From Polaromonas sp. (GTDB lineage Bacteria; Pseudomonadota; Gammaproteobacteria; Burkholderiales; Burkholderiaceae_C): a stretch of DNA of 64,000 nt. A program made the position numbers and the translations under genes. Numbering within the stretch: the first letter of the stretch is position 1; each line of letters opens with the position of its first letter. The stretch is from assembly GCF_012927485.1 (NCBI RefSeq), contig NZ_JABBPC010000035.1, forward strand, positions 62,001 through 126,000, written 5' to 3'. Shown here piece by piece: positions 35,492 through 43,978 of this stretch. Under the pieces are notes generated by a model. The model did no database searches, had not been told where the DNA came from, and saw nothing but the letters and a program-made list of their open reading frames with translations.

Positions 35492-36160
35492 ATGCAACTA
35501 CCTGCTAACTTTGACAGTGTCAGCGTTGACGGCATCATGAGTGACTGGCTGCGCGCCCTGCGCGAATTTTCGGTGGAAGCACTCGTGGTTTTAGGCCCGG
35601 ATCCTTTTGCAGTTCAGGAAAACCGGCTGGTACTGGCCCTGCATCCCCCACGCCTGCTGGATGCTGCAGAAGCACTGGCCAAGAGCCAGGATTTCGGCGC
35701 ACCCTGGAGGGATTCCGATGCGCCACTTGTGGCCTGGCAGGATATTTCAAAGTCGGCATTTGAGAGTTCAGGTCGCTGGCGCAGGCTCTGGCTTGCACAT
35801 GGCTATCAGAGCGTGGTCCGGATCGCGTTTCCGCTGACTGCAGGGCGCGCCTTCGAATGCTATCTTTTCAGCCCACGACAATGGCCGGATCGCAGTGAGC
35901 CCGCGCTGCTCGCCTGGTCGGCGCTCAACATCTGGCCTTTGCTGAAGCGCGCACTCGCCGAAGCCCGCAGCCCGCTGAGCCCGCGTGAACTCGAATGCCT
36001 GAACCTGGCTTTTCAAGGCATGACAGCGCGTGGTAGCGGTGAGGTTCTGCTTTGCAGCGAGCGCACCGTCAATTTTCACTTGGCCAACGCCATGGCTAAA
36101 TTCAAGGTCGACAATAAACTGGCGGCGATCCAACGCGCTTGCTGGTTTGGCCTGATTTAA
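35492..36160 (+). CDS. LuxR-family transcriptional regulator
   Basis: A 222-residue protein with a C-terminal LuxR/NarL helix-turn-helix (LSPRELECLNLAFQGMTARG, then CSERTVNFHLANAMAKFKVD). The N-terminal 150 residues have no receiver aspartate pattern and are only weakly like an autoinducer-binding fold; the acyl-HSL residue set could not be traced. It is divergent from the kinase gene. An in-frame start at 35438 and an ATG at 35537 are alternatives; the ATG at 35492 has GAGTGAG upstream. It may bind the box before cqsA. Confidence 0.82.
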   Translation: MQLPANFDSVSVDGIMSDWLRALREFSVEALVVLGPDPFAVQENRLVLALHPPRLLDAAEALAKSQDFGAPWRDSDAPLVAWQDISKSAFESSGRWRRLWLAHGYQSVVRIAFPLTAGRAFECYLFSPRQWPDRSEPALLAWSALNIWPLLKRALAEARSPLSPRELECLNLAFQGMTARGSGEVLLCSERTVNFHLANAMAKFKVDNKLAAIQRACWFGLI

Positions 36161-36249
36161 GAGCGGCACTGCGAGTGAAGCCGACTGTGGAAAAATCTCT
36201 TGGATCTCGGTTTCAGCCCGATTAAAAATCTGTTCATAATTCACCCCAA

Positions 36250-37020
36250 ATGACTTTTCTAGCGCTAGATGTGGGTAACACCCGCTTGAAGTGGGCCCAA
36301 TACGACACGCCTGCGCCTGGGGCCACCTTGCTGGCTCAAGGCGCAGTGTTTTTGGAGAACATCGACAAACTTGCCGAGGACGAGTGGCGGGCGATGCCCC
36401 CGCCGACGCGAATTCTGGGCTGCGTTGTGGCTGGCGATACCATCAAGCAGCGCGTGGCCGAGCAAATGGAACTCTGGGATGTGGCCCCGCGCTGGGTCGT
36501 GTCTAGCCCAAAAGAGGCTGGCCTGACCAACGGCTACGACCATCCGGCACGGCTGGGCGCTGACCGCTGGGTGGCCATGATTGGGGCGCACCATCGTCTG
36601 CTGGCGCGCGGTCTCCGAAAACCCTGCGTAGTGGTCATGGTGGGAACGGCGGTCACAGTCGAGGCCATCGATGCCTCTGGCAAATTTCTGGGCGGCATTA
36701 TTTTGCCCGGCCACGGCATCATGTTGCGTGCGCTCGAGTCGGGAACGGCCGGGCTGCACGTGCCGACGGGCGACGTGCGAGATTTCCCAACCAACACGAG
36801 CGATGCGCTAACCAGCGGCGGCACCTTTGCCATTGCAGGCGCTGTGCAGCGCATGGTGGAAAATATCACGCGTCATTGCGGCGAAGCGCCCGAATGCATC
36901 ATGACCGGCGGCGCTGGCTGGAAGATGGCCCCCAGCATGTCGGTGCAGTTCGAGTTGGTGGACAACCTGATTTTTGACGGCTTGCTGGAGATCGCCTCCC
37001 TCCGCTTCGCCGCTTCGTGA
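36250..37020 (+). CDS. coaX: Type III pantothenate kinase
   Basis: A 256-residue CoaX that phosphorylates pantothenate in the first step of CoA synthesis. The N-terminal phosphate loop [14 protein letters not shown], the pantothenate-binding [16 protein letters not shown] and the glycine-rich [12 protein letters not shown] are all present, as is the C-terminal GGAGWKMAP. The ASKHA-type fold without a Walker P-loop distinguishes it from CoaA. The usual birA partner is not adjacent. Its stop overlaps a GTG start of a small frame downstream. Confidence 0.93.
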   Translation: MTFLALDVGNTRLKWAQYDTPAPGATLLAQGAVFLENIDKLAEDEWRAMPPPTRILGCVVAGDTIKQRVAEQMELWDVAPRWVVSSPKEAGLTNGYDHPARLGADRWVAMIGAHHRLLARGLRKPCVVVMVGTAVTVEAIDASGKFLGGIILPGHGIMLRALESGTAGLHVPTGDVRDFPTNTSDALTSGGTFAIAGAVQRMVENITRHCGEAPECIMTGGAGWKMAPSMSVQFELVDNLIFDGLLEIASLRFAAS

Positions 37021-37262
37021 CCGCCGACCAGATACGGTTGGGTCCCTGGCTGCTTGCCAGCGTTTTTAAAAGGCGTGGTCTTCAGACGGTTAACTGGGTA
37101 GCAGCTGAGGGGGGGCACTGGCGGTTGCGAGCCCATCGCGGTCAAACTGAACTTCCTCAGTGCAAGTTCTCGCTAGTGCGCGACATTGCTGCCTTGTTGA
37201 CGGCGGAGTCGCTAAGATACCGGGAAGTTATGCGAGCACGCCTCAGCGGTGTCTCTCTTTGA
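37017..37262 (+). CDS. Possible small protein of 81 residues downstream of coaX
   Basis: An open frame starting at a GTG that overlaps the coaX stop (GTGA), ending 27 bases before the acyl-CoA-binding protein. It encodes [20 protein letters not shown] and ends [13 protein letters not shown], with no recognised domain. The overlap and its protein-like composition argue for a real coupled gene; the lack of any family match argues against it. Confidence 0.4.
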   Translation: MTADQIRLGPWLLASVFKRRGLQTVNWVAAEGGHWRLRAHRGQTELPQCKFSLVRDIAALLTAESLRYREVMRARLSGVSL

Positions 37263-37289
37263 GTATCAATTCCTAAAAGGAGCACCTCC

Positions 37290-37544
37290 ATGTCCGCACT
37301 GAAAACCGCCTTCGACAACGCCATGGCCGATTCCAAGAATCTCAGCGAACGTCCCGACAACGCCACATTGCTGAAAATCTACGCGCTCTACAAACAAGGC
37401 AGTACCGGCGACAACACCGAGAAAAAGCCGGGCTTCAGCGACATGGTGGCCAGAGTCAAGTGGGACGCGTGGAGTCATCTGAAGGGCACCTCACAGGACG
37501 ACGCCATGCAGCAGTACATTGACCTGATAGCGGAGTTGAGCTGA
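37290..37544 (+). CDS. Acyl-CoA-binding protein
   Basis: An 84-residue ACBP, the usual size, forming a four-helix bundle that holds long-chain acyl-CoA. The conserved segments LLKIYALYKQGSTGDNT, KPGFSDMVARVKWDAW and AMQQYIDLI contain the tyrosine, lysine and tryptophan residues that contact CoA. It is preceded by an AAAGGAG ribosome binding site. Its neighbours (coaX, a CoA transferase, a PHA-related protein) suit acyl-CoA metabolism. Confidence 0.93.
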   Translation: MSALKTAFDNAMADSKNLSERPDNATLLKIYALYKQGSTGDNTEKKPGFSDMVARVKWDAWSHLKGTSQDDAMQQYIDLIAELS

Positions 37545-37594
37545 CCAATCCGGTTGGCAGAAAATTAATACAAACAGGCTGACGTGCGTAGCAC

Positions 37595-38812
37595 TCAGGC
37601 CACAACGCCGCGCTGCCGCAGTGCGCTGATTTGTTCTTCGGTCAGGCCCACCTCGCGCAGCACCGCGTCGGTGTCCTGTCCCAAAGTGGGCGCATTGCGC
37701 TGGTGGCTGCCAGGCGTCGTCGACAGCTTGGGCACAAAACCCGGCACAGTCAGGAGCGTGCCATCCTCCATACGAACCTGCTGCAGCATTCCGCGCGCGG
37801 CGTAGTGCGGATCGTTGGCAATGTCGGCGATGGTGTAGATTTTTCCGGACGGCACCTCGGCCCGTTCGAGTGCCGCCTGCGCCTCGGCTACTGTCAGACG
37901 CCGAGCCCATTGCCCGATCGCCTCATCAAGCTCGATGACTCGGGCGACCCGTCCGGTATTGTGGGCCAGGTCTGCATCTTGGGCCAGGTCCGGTCGACCA
38001 ATGCACTGCATCAAGCGTTTGAAAATACTGTCGCCGTTGCCAGCAATCAATGCGTAGCCGTCCTGGCAGGGATACGCGTTGGTGGGCGCGATGCCGGGTA
38101 GAGCGCTACCCGCCGGACCACGCACCGCGCCAAAAGCGCTGTATTCGGGCAGCAAGCTCTCCATGCAATTGAACACCGCTTCGTACAAGGCCACATCAAT
38201 CACCTGGCCCACGCCATGCTGGTTGCGGTGATGCAGCGCCATCAATATGCCGATGACACCGTGCAGCGCGGCCAGCGTGTCACCGATGCTCACGCCCACA
38301 CGCACGGAGACGCGGCCAGGCTCGCCGGTCAGGTAGCGCAGGCCGCTCATGGCTTCGGCCACCACGCCAAACCCTGGCCGGTCGCGATAAGGTCCGGTTT
38401 GTCCATAGCCGCTTATACGCAGCAGGATAAGCCGCGGATTGAGCGCCAGCAGGGCATCGGGGCCCAGTCCCCACTCCTCCATAGCGCCAGGCCTGAAGTT
38501 TTCAATCAGCACGTCGGCGTCCTGCGCCAGTTTGCGCACGATGTCTTGCGCCTCGCTTTGCCGCAAATCGAGTGCCACCGAACGCTTGTTACGCGACTGC
38601 ACTTGCCACCAAACCGAGGTGCCATCCTTGAGCAGACGCCATTTTCGCAGTGGGTCACCCGTTCCAGGAGGTTCTATCTTGATGACCTCAGCGCCAAAGT
38701 CTGCGAGTGTCTTGGCGGCAAACGGTCCCGCAATCAACTGGCCCAGCTCCACCACCTTCAGACCGGCCAGCGGGCCAGTCGGCGTTGGCGTTGTGGGCGT
38801 GGGGGTGTTCAT
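37595..38812 (-). CDS. CaiB/BaiF (class III) CoA transferase
   Basis: A 405-residue class III CoA transferase that moves CoA between carboxylic acids. Recognisable blocks are GLKVVELGQLIAGPFAAKTL, ADFGAEVIKIEPPGTGDPLR, NKRSVALDLR, RPGFGVVAEAMSGLRYLTG and the CoA-binding VPSGKIYTIADIANDPHY; the catalytic aspartate is expected in the GDTLAALHGV region. The substrate is not predictable. The start at 38812 (MNTPTPTT) is chosen over a further-upstream one because it lies four bases after the stop of the PHA-system gene; the N-terminus is Thr/Pro-rich. Confidence 0.9.
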   Translation of the reverse strand: MNTPTPTTPTPTGPLAGLKVVELGQLIAGPFAAKTLADFGAEVIKIEPPGTGDPLRKWRLLKDGTSVWWQVQSRNKRSVALDLRQSEAQDIVRKLAQDADVLIENFRPGAMEEWGLGPDALLALNPRLILLRISGYGQTGPYRDRPGFGVVAEAMSGLRYLTGEPGRVSVRVGVSIGDTLAALHGVIGILMALHHRNQHGVGQVIDVALYEAVFNCMESLLPEYSAFGAVRGPAGSALPGIAPTNAYPCQDGYALIAGNGDSIFKRLMQCIGRPDLAQDADLAHNTGRVARVIELDEAIGQWARRLTVAEAQAALERAEVPSGKIYTIADIANDPHYAARGMLQQVRMEDGTLLTVPGFVPKLSTTPGSHQRNAPTLGQDTDAVLREVGLTEEQISALRQRGVVA

Positions 38813-38816
38813 CGGC

Positions 38817-39140
38817 TTACTGGTCCTCATTTTCTTTTTTGGGGGCAGTGGTTTTTGCAATCAAGGCGTCCAGGTTTTTTTCGACTTCGCTCTCGATCTT
38901 GCCCTTGAAGGCGCTGAACAAAAAGCCGAGTTTGGCGTTCAACTCGAAGCGGTCTGGGGTCACGGTCAACGTGCCGTTCACACCGGAGCGGCTAAAACGG
39001 ACCAAGTCGCTCGTCGGGCCCTCTTCGTAAGTGCAGGTCAGGTTGAATTCCTCCCCCGCCTGTTCGACCCAATTGGAAGCGATTTTGCGCGCTGCTGGTA
39101 AGCCAAGTGTGTGTGCCCGTTCAATTTGGATGTCAGCCAT
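38817..39140 (-). CDS. Polyhydroxyalkanoic acid system family protein
   Basis: A 107-residue protein of the PHA_gran_rgn family, found with PHA genes in proteobacteria. Its start MADIQIERAHTLGLPAARKI and the AKLGFLFSAFKGKIESEVEK segment are typical. The C-terminus is short and charged. The role is uncertain (granule or polymer-associated). It overlaps the aminopeptidase stop by eight bases and precedes the CoA transferase, so all three are probably co-transcribed. Confidence 0.85.
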   Translation of the reverse strand: MADIQIERAHTLGLPAARKIASNWVEQAGEEFNLTCTYEEGPTSDLVRFSRSGVNGTLTVTPDRFELNAKLGFLFSAFKGKIESEVEKNLDALIAKTTAPKKENEDQ

Positions 39141-40245
39141 TCGGTATCTCCGCGTTCTTTGATGTCAGGGCTTTAAGCGCTTTGTGTCGCTCGTCTTTGG
39201 CAACACCGGCCAGCTTCTTCACCGCCTCATAAAACCGCGGCCAGTCCCGGCCCTCCAGCTCAAACAAGGCCTCAAAGTCAGGCACCAATTCATCATAGGC
39301 GGCCTGCGCGCCGAACGACGCATTGTTCGCGCCTGCCACCCACAGGTCATAACCCGAATAGCCGCCCCATGACGCCTTGAGTTGGGTGTATTTCTCGCGA
39401 AAAGTCTGCATGGCTATTATTTTGAGAGCTGCCAGCGACTGTCCATCATGGGGTGTAGCCTCTTTTTTCTCGTAGATCGCGGTTAATTCCCGGCGTGTGG
39501 TCAGTGTCAGTGCCCGGAATTGCTGGCGTCGGCCGTCAAACACAGCGTAGGCGTCTCGGGCCTCGGCGCTGGCTTGACGGTCCAACCAGCGGCGGCTACC
39601 CAAGCGCTCGACGGCGGTGGCGTATGACTCGTTGAATAGGGTGTCGTCCGGGGCATACACCACCTGGTGCGCGAGTTCGTGAAAGATCAGTCGGGCCAGC
39701 TCACCTTCCGGATAAACGATGAAGGTGTTGAGGAGTGGGTCGCCGCCCGCCCAGTTCATCCAGCCCAGCGTGGAGTACGCGGGCACGCCGTACACGCTGG
39801 CCTCGAATCCTTGGCTTCTAAGGAGTTCCGCTTCGGCGCGGGCTTGCGCCTCGTTGAAATAACCGCGGTAGCCAACACAGCCCGCAACCGGAAAGCACCA
39901 AGTCTTGAGCGTGAGCGAAAACTCGGGTGCCGCCACCACGTTCCAGACCACTGCGCGTCGGTGTAAATCGGCGTAGCGGTGATAACTCGGGTTGTCAGGC
40001 AGCTTGAGTTCGGTCACGGCAAAGCTTCGAATGCGCTGTGTCAGCGCCAATCGAATCTTGAGTTGCGCGGGTGTTTGGGCGTCGGCCAACCAGTCATCGA
40101 CCGGGCGAGCGGCATGCAGTATCTGCAGATGGCCGTTGACCGATTGCCAGTAATAACCTAAATCGGCGCAGCCCGTCAGGCACAAGGCTGCCAGGCCGGC
40201 TGCAAATCCAGTTAATGTCAGGGCCACGGCAGTTGGTTTCTTCAC
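39133..40245 (-). CDS. Lipoprotein aminopeptidase (gluzincin, COG4324-like)
   Basis: A 370-residue predicted metallo-aminopeptidase anchored in the envelope. The N-terminus has a signal sequence with lipobox LTGC (ALCLTGCADLGYYWQ). The zinc motif HELAHQ (HExxH) is followed by FNESYATAVE, which supplies the third ligand. The GTG start at 40245 overlaps the upstream molybdoenzyme stop (GTGA). The ALKIIA stretch near residue 275 is encoded by a copy of the dispersed repeat at 39413-39430. Confidence 0.87.
   Translation of the reverse strand: MKKPTAVALTLTGFAAGLAALCLTGCADLGYYWQSVNGHLQILHAARPVDDWLADAQTPAQLKIRLALTQRIRSFAVTELKLPDNPSYHRYADLHRRAVVWNVVAAPEFSLTLKTWCFPVAGCVGYRGYFNEAQARAEAELLRSQGFEASVYGVPAYSTLGWMNWAGGDPLLNTFIVYPEGELARLIFHELAHQVVYAPDDTLFNESYATAVERLGSRRWLDRQASAEARDAYAVFDGRRQQFRALTLTTRRELTAIYEKKEATPHDGQSLAALKIIAMQTFREKYTQLKASWGGYSGYDLWVAGANNASFGAQAAYDELVPDFEALFELEGRDWPRFYEAVKKLAGVAKDERHKALKALTSKNAEIPNG
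39413..39430 (-). repeat. Dispersed A+T-rich palindrome inside the aminopeptidase gene
   Basis: On the minus strand AGCTCTCAAAATAATAGC matches 16 of 18 bases of the copy in rfbD (55365-55382) and is read in the same frame, giving A-L-K-I-I-A here and A-I-K-I-I-A there. The family lacks this stretch in my recollection, which suggests in-frame insertion, but this was not aligned. Confidence 0.6.
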
Positions 40246-42377
40246 GCGGTTTGCGACTCGGGCTGCATCGCGCTCAGCTGCACCTCCACCAGGCAGTCGT
40301 AAAACACCGGCCCCTGGCCCAGGTCGGTCAGATGCTGGCTGGTGAGCTGATTCACATTGGTGCCGTCCAGCCCGAGCTTGCGCCACCAAATGCCCAACCC
40401 ATTGACCACGCCGAGTCGGGCGCGCGGTGACACCTTTGCCTTGACGAGGTAGTCGCCACGTTGGTTGAATACCTTGACGATGGCGCCGCTGGTGATACCG
40501 CGTGCTTTCGCATCCTGCGCGTGAATCTCCAGTACCGGTTCGCCTTCGATGTCACGCAGGCTTTTCACGTTGACAAAGCTGGAGTTGAGAAAGTTGCGCG
40601 CGGGGGGCGAGATCAGGGCCAGCGGAAATTGGCGGGACGAACCCACGGTTTCGTAGTTGGGAACATGGTCGGGCAGTCCGTCCAGGCCTCGGGCTTTGAG
40701 TCGTTCGCTGAAGAACTCGCATCGACCTGAGGGCGTGGGAAAGTGGCCCTCGGCAAACGGCGCATCGGCCAGTTTCAAGGTTGCAAAGCCCTGGCTCAAC
40801 AGGGTCTCGAAATCGATCTTGTCGCCATAGACTGCCCGGCACAGCGTCTCGTCGCTGTCGGCGAAGCACGCATCTGTGAAACCCATCTGGGTCGCCAGCT
40901 CGCGAAAAATCTGGGTGTTTGGCTTGGCCTGGCCGAGCGGCGCGATGGCCGGACGGTTGAGCAGGGCGTCCGTGTGGCCGTAGGCGCTGTGCACATCCCA
41001 ATGTTCCAGTTGAGTGGTAGCGGGAAGAATGTAGTCGGCGTAATCGGCGGTATCGGTCTGAAAGTGCTCCAGCACGATGGTGAACAAGTCTTCGCGGGAA
41101 AAGCCCCGTACCACCTTGCCGGACTCGGGCGCTACTGCCACCGGGTTGCTGTTGTACACAATCAGCGCTTCGATTTTTGGGCCAAACTGCGGGGAAGTTT
41201 CGCGCAGGAGGTCGTCGCCGAGGGTGATCATGTTGAGAGTGCGCGGTTGCCGGCCATTCAGCAGTTCGGGGCGTTGCAGTGCGGCTTTGTCGACCGGAAA
41301 CAAGCTCGAATTGCTCAACAGCACACCGCCAGCACGGTGCCGCCATGCACCAATCAGCGCCGGTAAACAGGCCACAGCGCGGACGGCGTTGCCGCCCCCC
41401 CGGACGCGCTGCATGCCATAGTTCAAGCGAATGGCGGCAGGTTGCTGGTGGACAAGGCATTGGCCGTAGTCGAGTGCGAGCGCTTTAATTTGCTCGACAG
41501 GTACACCGCATACCTGGGCGGCGCGCTCCGGGCTCCACTGCAGCGCTCGTTCGCGCAAGGCCTCCCAGCCCAGCGTATGGCGCGCAATGTAGTCACGGTC
41601 CAGCCAGTCGTGGGTAATCAACTCGTGCATCAGCGCCAACGCGAGCGCCGCATCGGTTCCCGGCAGCAGGGCAATGTGTTCATGGCATTTTTCCGCCGTC
41701 TCGCTCCTGCGGGGATCAATGCAGACGAGCTTGGCGCCGTCGCGTTTGGCCTGCTGTGCATAGCGCCAGAAGTGCAGGTTGCTGCCGATGGAATTACTGC
41801 CCCAGATGAGAATGAGTTTGGACTCTGCAAAAAACTCCACGCGCATGCCGACCTTGCCGCCCAAGGTGTGCAGCAAGCCTTCGCCGCCGGCTGTAGAGCA
41901 AATCGAACGGTGTAACAACGACGCGCCCAGTCGGTTGAAAAAGCGTCCGGCCATGCTTTCACCCTGCACCTGCCCCATGGTGCCGGCATAGCTATAGGGC
42001 GCGATAGCCTCAGGATTGCGTGCCGCGATGGGTTTTAGCCGCGCCGCAATCTCGCTAAGCGCCGTGGCCCAGCTCACAGGCTCGAACTGGCCGCTGCCTT
42101 TAGGACCCGAACGCCGGAGCGGCAACAGCAGGCGCTCGGGATGGTAGGTGCGCTCGGCGTAACGCGAGACTTTGTTGCACAGCACGCCGCCCGTCTGCGG
42201 ATGATCGGGGTTGCCCTGAACCTTGGTGGCCACGCCGTTCTCTACGGTTGTCAGCAGGGAGCAAGTGTCTGGACAGTCGTGGGGACAGGCTCCGCGCACC
42301 TGTGTCGGCTTCGACTCAGGCGTCTGACTGGCTTCAAGCGCTGGGGTATCGGGGGCAAGGGAGAAAGTGTGGCTCAT
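40242..42377 (-). CDS. Molybdopterin-dependent oxidoreductase (DMSO reductase family)
   Basis: A 711-residue cytosolic molybdoenzyme without a Tat signal. An N-terminal [4Fe-4S] site is in GACPHDCPDTCSLL with the fourth cysteine in GGVLCNK. The bis-MGD-binding domain includes WGSNSIGSNLHFW and CIDPRRSETA, and a C-terminal molydopterin-dinucleotide-binding domain starts at about residue 590. The physiological substrate is unknown; the CPHDCPDTC form is common to formate-dehydrogenase-like and uncharacterised members. It is the first gene of the operon with the aminopeptidase. Confidence 0.88.
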   Translation of the reverse strand: MSHTFSLAPDTPALEASQTPESKPTQVRGACPHDCPDTCSLLTTVENGVATKVQGNPDHPQTGGVLCNKVSRYAERTYHPERLLLPLRRSGPKGSGQFEPVSWATALSEIAARLKPIAARNPEAIAPYSYAGTMGQVQGESMAGRFFNRLGASLLHRSICSTAGGEGLLHTLGGKVGMRVEFFAESKLILIWGSNSIGSNLHFWRYAQQAKRDGAKLVCIDPRRSETAEKCHEHIALLPGTDAALALALMHELITHDWLDRDYIARHTLGWEALRERALQWSPERAAQVCGVPVEQIKALALDYGQCLVHQQPAAIRLNYGMQRVRGGGNAVRAVACLPALIGAWRHRAGGVLLSNSSLFPVDKAALQRPELLNGRQPRTLNMITLGDDLLRETSPQFGPKIEALIVYNSNPVAVAPESGKVVRGFSREDLFTIVLEHFQTDTADYADYILPATTQLEHWDVHSAYGHTDALLNRPAIAPLGQAKPNTQIFRELATQMGFTDACFADSDETLCRAVYGDKIDFETLLSQGFATLKLADAPFAEGHFPTPSGRCEFFSERLKARGLDGLPDHVPNYETVGSSRQFPLALISPPARNFLNSSFVNVKSLRDIEGEPVLEIHAQDAKARGITSGAIVKVFNQRGDYLVKAKVSPRARLGVVNGLGIWWRKLGLDGTNVNQLTSQHLTDLGQGPVFYDCLVEVQLSAMQPESQTA

Positions 42378-42503
42378 GGCTGAACTCTACAGCGGCTGCC
42401 CGCGTGGACAGTCGTGATGGCGGAAAACCGGATAAAGCGACAGTCTATCGAGGATGTACTCCACGCCGCAAGACTGCCGTAGCCGCCGGGTTTGCAAAGG
42501 CGC

Positions 42504-43430
42504 TTAGCCTTGAAACGTATCTAATTTCTTGATCACAGCGCGCGTGTATTCGGTCACAAATTCCAGAAATACACTGGTTCGCGCCGGAATGAATTTGCGG
42601 CTTGGCAGCGCGACATAAAGCGTATTCCTTCCTGTGATCCAGGGCGACAGAACTCGCTGCAGCTGGCCATTGTTGAGTAGGGTCGCCACCAGATCTATCG
42701 ACTGGCTGCCAATACCGGCACCGTCGACGCAGGCCCGTATCAGGGTGTCGGTGTGATTAACCAGCAGCGCCGGTTCGATCTGCACTTCCAATTCACGCTT
42801 GTCGTCTTCCGGGTTGATCAGGTGCCAGGTGCGGTGCCGATTGGCCGGCAGCTTGATGCGCAAGCAGCGATGATGGACGAGATCTTCGGGCCGTTCAGGA
42901 ATGCCATGGCGGTTGAGGTAGACCGGCGATGCACACAGGATGCTGTCTGACGAGGCGATCGGACGGGCGACGATGTTGGCGTCAAAGGTGTCGCTGACGC
43001 CCAGCAGGGTCAGGTCGTAATCTTCTATGGGCGGCACCAAGGGCGTGTCCACATGAATGTCGAGCACCACTTTGGGATAGCGCCGTCCGAATTCAGCCAC
43101 CAGCGGTGCCAGCACATGCACGCCAAAGATCGGGGGCGTCAGGATGCGGATGACACCCGACATTTCTTGAACGTGTGCCTGTGCCGCCGCATGCGCGTCG
43201 TCGATGTCGTTAAGAATGTGGCGCACGCGGGTTAGGTAGACCTCGCCAGCATCGGTCAGGGACAGGCGGCGGGTGGTCCGCTGCAGTAGCCGCACGCCCA
43301 GGTGGCTCTCCAGATCGCTTACCAGGCGAGTCACCACGGCGGCGGAGATGTCAAATTTTCGCGCTGCGGCAGCAAAGCTCCCGTCGTCCACTACCTGCTG
43401 AAACACGCGCATAGATTGAAGTCGGTCCAT
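42504..43430 (-). CDS. LysR-family transcriptional regulator
   Basis: A 308-residue LysR regulator. The helix-turn-helix is MRVFQQVVDDGSFAAAARKF followed by SAAVVTRLVSDLESHLGVRL and LQRTTRRLSLTDAG; the remainder is a type-2 periplasmic-binding-like effector domain starting near RILTPPIFGVHVLAP. The family is often the CrgA/DmlR-like group, and targets are commonly the neighbouring gene, here either the divergent DUF4148 gene or an unlinked one. No target can be shown. Confidence 0.9.
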   Translation of the reverse strand: MDRLQSMRVFQQVVDDGSFAAAARKFDISAAVVTRLVSDLESHLGVRLLQRTTRRLSLTDAGEVYLTRVRHILNDIDDAHAAAQAHVQEMSGVIRILTPPIFGVHVLAPLVAEFGRRYPKVVLDIHVDTPLVPPIEDYDLTLLGVSDTFDANIVARPIASSDSILCASPVYLNRHGIPERPEDLVHHRCLRIKLPANRHRTWHLINPEDDKRELEVQIEPALLVNHTDTLIRACVDGAGIGSQSIDLVATLLNNGQLQRVLSPWITGRNTLYVALPSRKFIPARTSVFLEFVTEYTRAVIKKLDTFQG

Positions 43431-43544
43431 GGTGTCTTCCTGGTTATGGTGGCCATTGTTGCTGTTTTAACATCAATTTATTGTTCTTTGTGCACTTTTT
43501 CTATCTATTTCAGAGGAATACAGTCGATCTATCGATGAGCCAGA

Positions 43545-43556
43545 GCCTTATAAGGC
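43545..43556. promoter_or_regulatory. 12-bp palindrome in the LysR/DUF4148 divergent region
   Basis: GCCTTATAAGGC is perfectly self-complementary and lies 115 bases upstream of the LysR start and 81 bases upstream of the DUF4148 gene. It could be an operator or part of the DUF4148 promoter; no other feature was recognised in this 206-base gap. Confidence 0.3.
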
Positions 43557-43636
43557 GACTCACCGAGGCTGGACAGACAGGATGATGAGTCCGCCATGCC
43601 CGGAATGTCACATTAACTTCAAGAGGAATATCCATC

Positions 43637-43924
43637 ATGAAATCAAAATTTATCGCAGCCGCTGTTGTGGCGGTTGGTGCCATGACTTGCATGGCTGCAT
43701 CGGCTGACACCTTTAATTCTTACCTGTTTGACCAGATGAAGGCTCCGGTGACTAAAACCCGTGCGGAAGTCAGAGCCGAAGTTCTCCAGGCCCAGCCGGG
43801 CGTCACTTCAGGCTCAGCGTACAACGGAGCGGTAGCCCAGCAAAAGCTGGTCACTCCCAACGCAGAAAAGGCGGGCACAGCGCCCGTGGCCGGTGTTGGG
43901 TTTGCAAAACCCCGTCAGCAGTAA
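43637..43924 (+). CDS. DUF4148 family exported small protein
   Basis: A 95-residue protein with signal peptide MKSKFIAAAVVAVGAMTCMA ending near ASAD, followed by a DUF4148 domain containing KTRAEVRAEVLQAQ. Such proteins are abundant in Burkholderiales and are thought to be periplasmic, often stress-responsive; function unknown. The ribosome binding site AAGAGGAA is strong. It is divergent from the LysR gene and monocistronic. Confidence 0.85.
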   Translation: MKSKFIAAAVVAVGAMTCMAASADTFNSYLFDQMKAPVTKTRAEVRAEVLQAQPGVTSGSAYNGAVAQQKLVTPNAEKAGTAPVAGVGFAKPRQQ

Positions 43925-43978
43925 GCGGCGTGACGCGTCCCGCCCAGCACTTGGTGCCACGCGGGAAGTAGCCTTGGG

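Noticed and set aside
35509..35522. TGACAGTGTCA repeat in the luxR 5' region
   Set aside because: Five-base arms with one central base and inside the probable coding region; reported only as part of the weaker box match.
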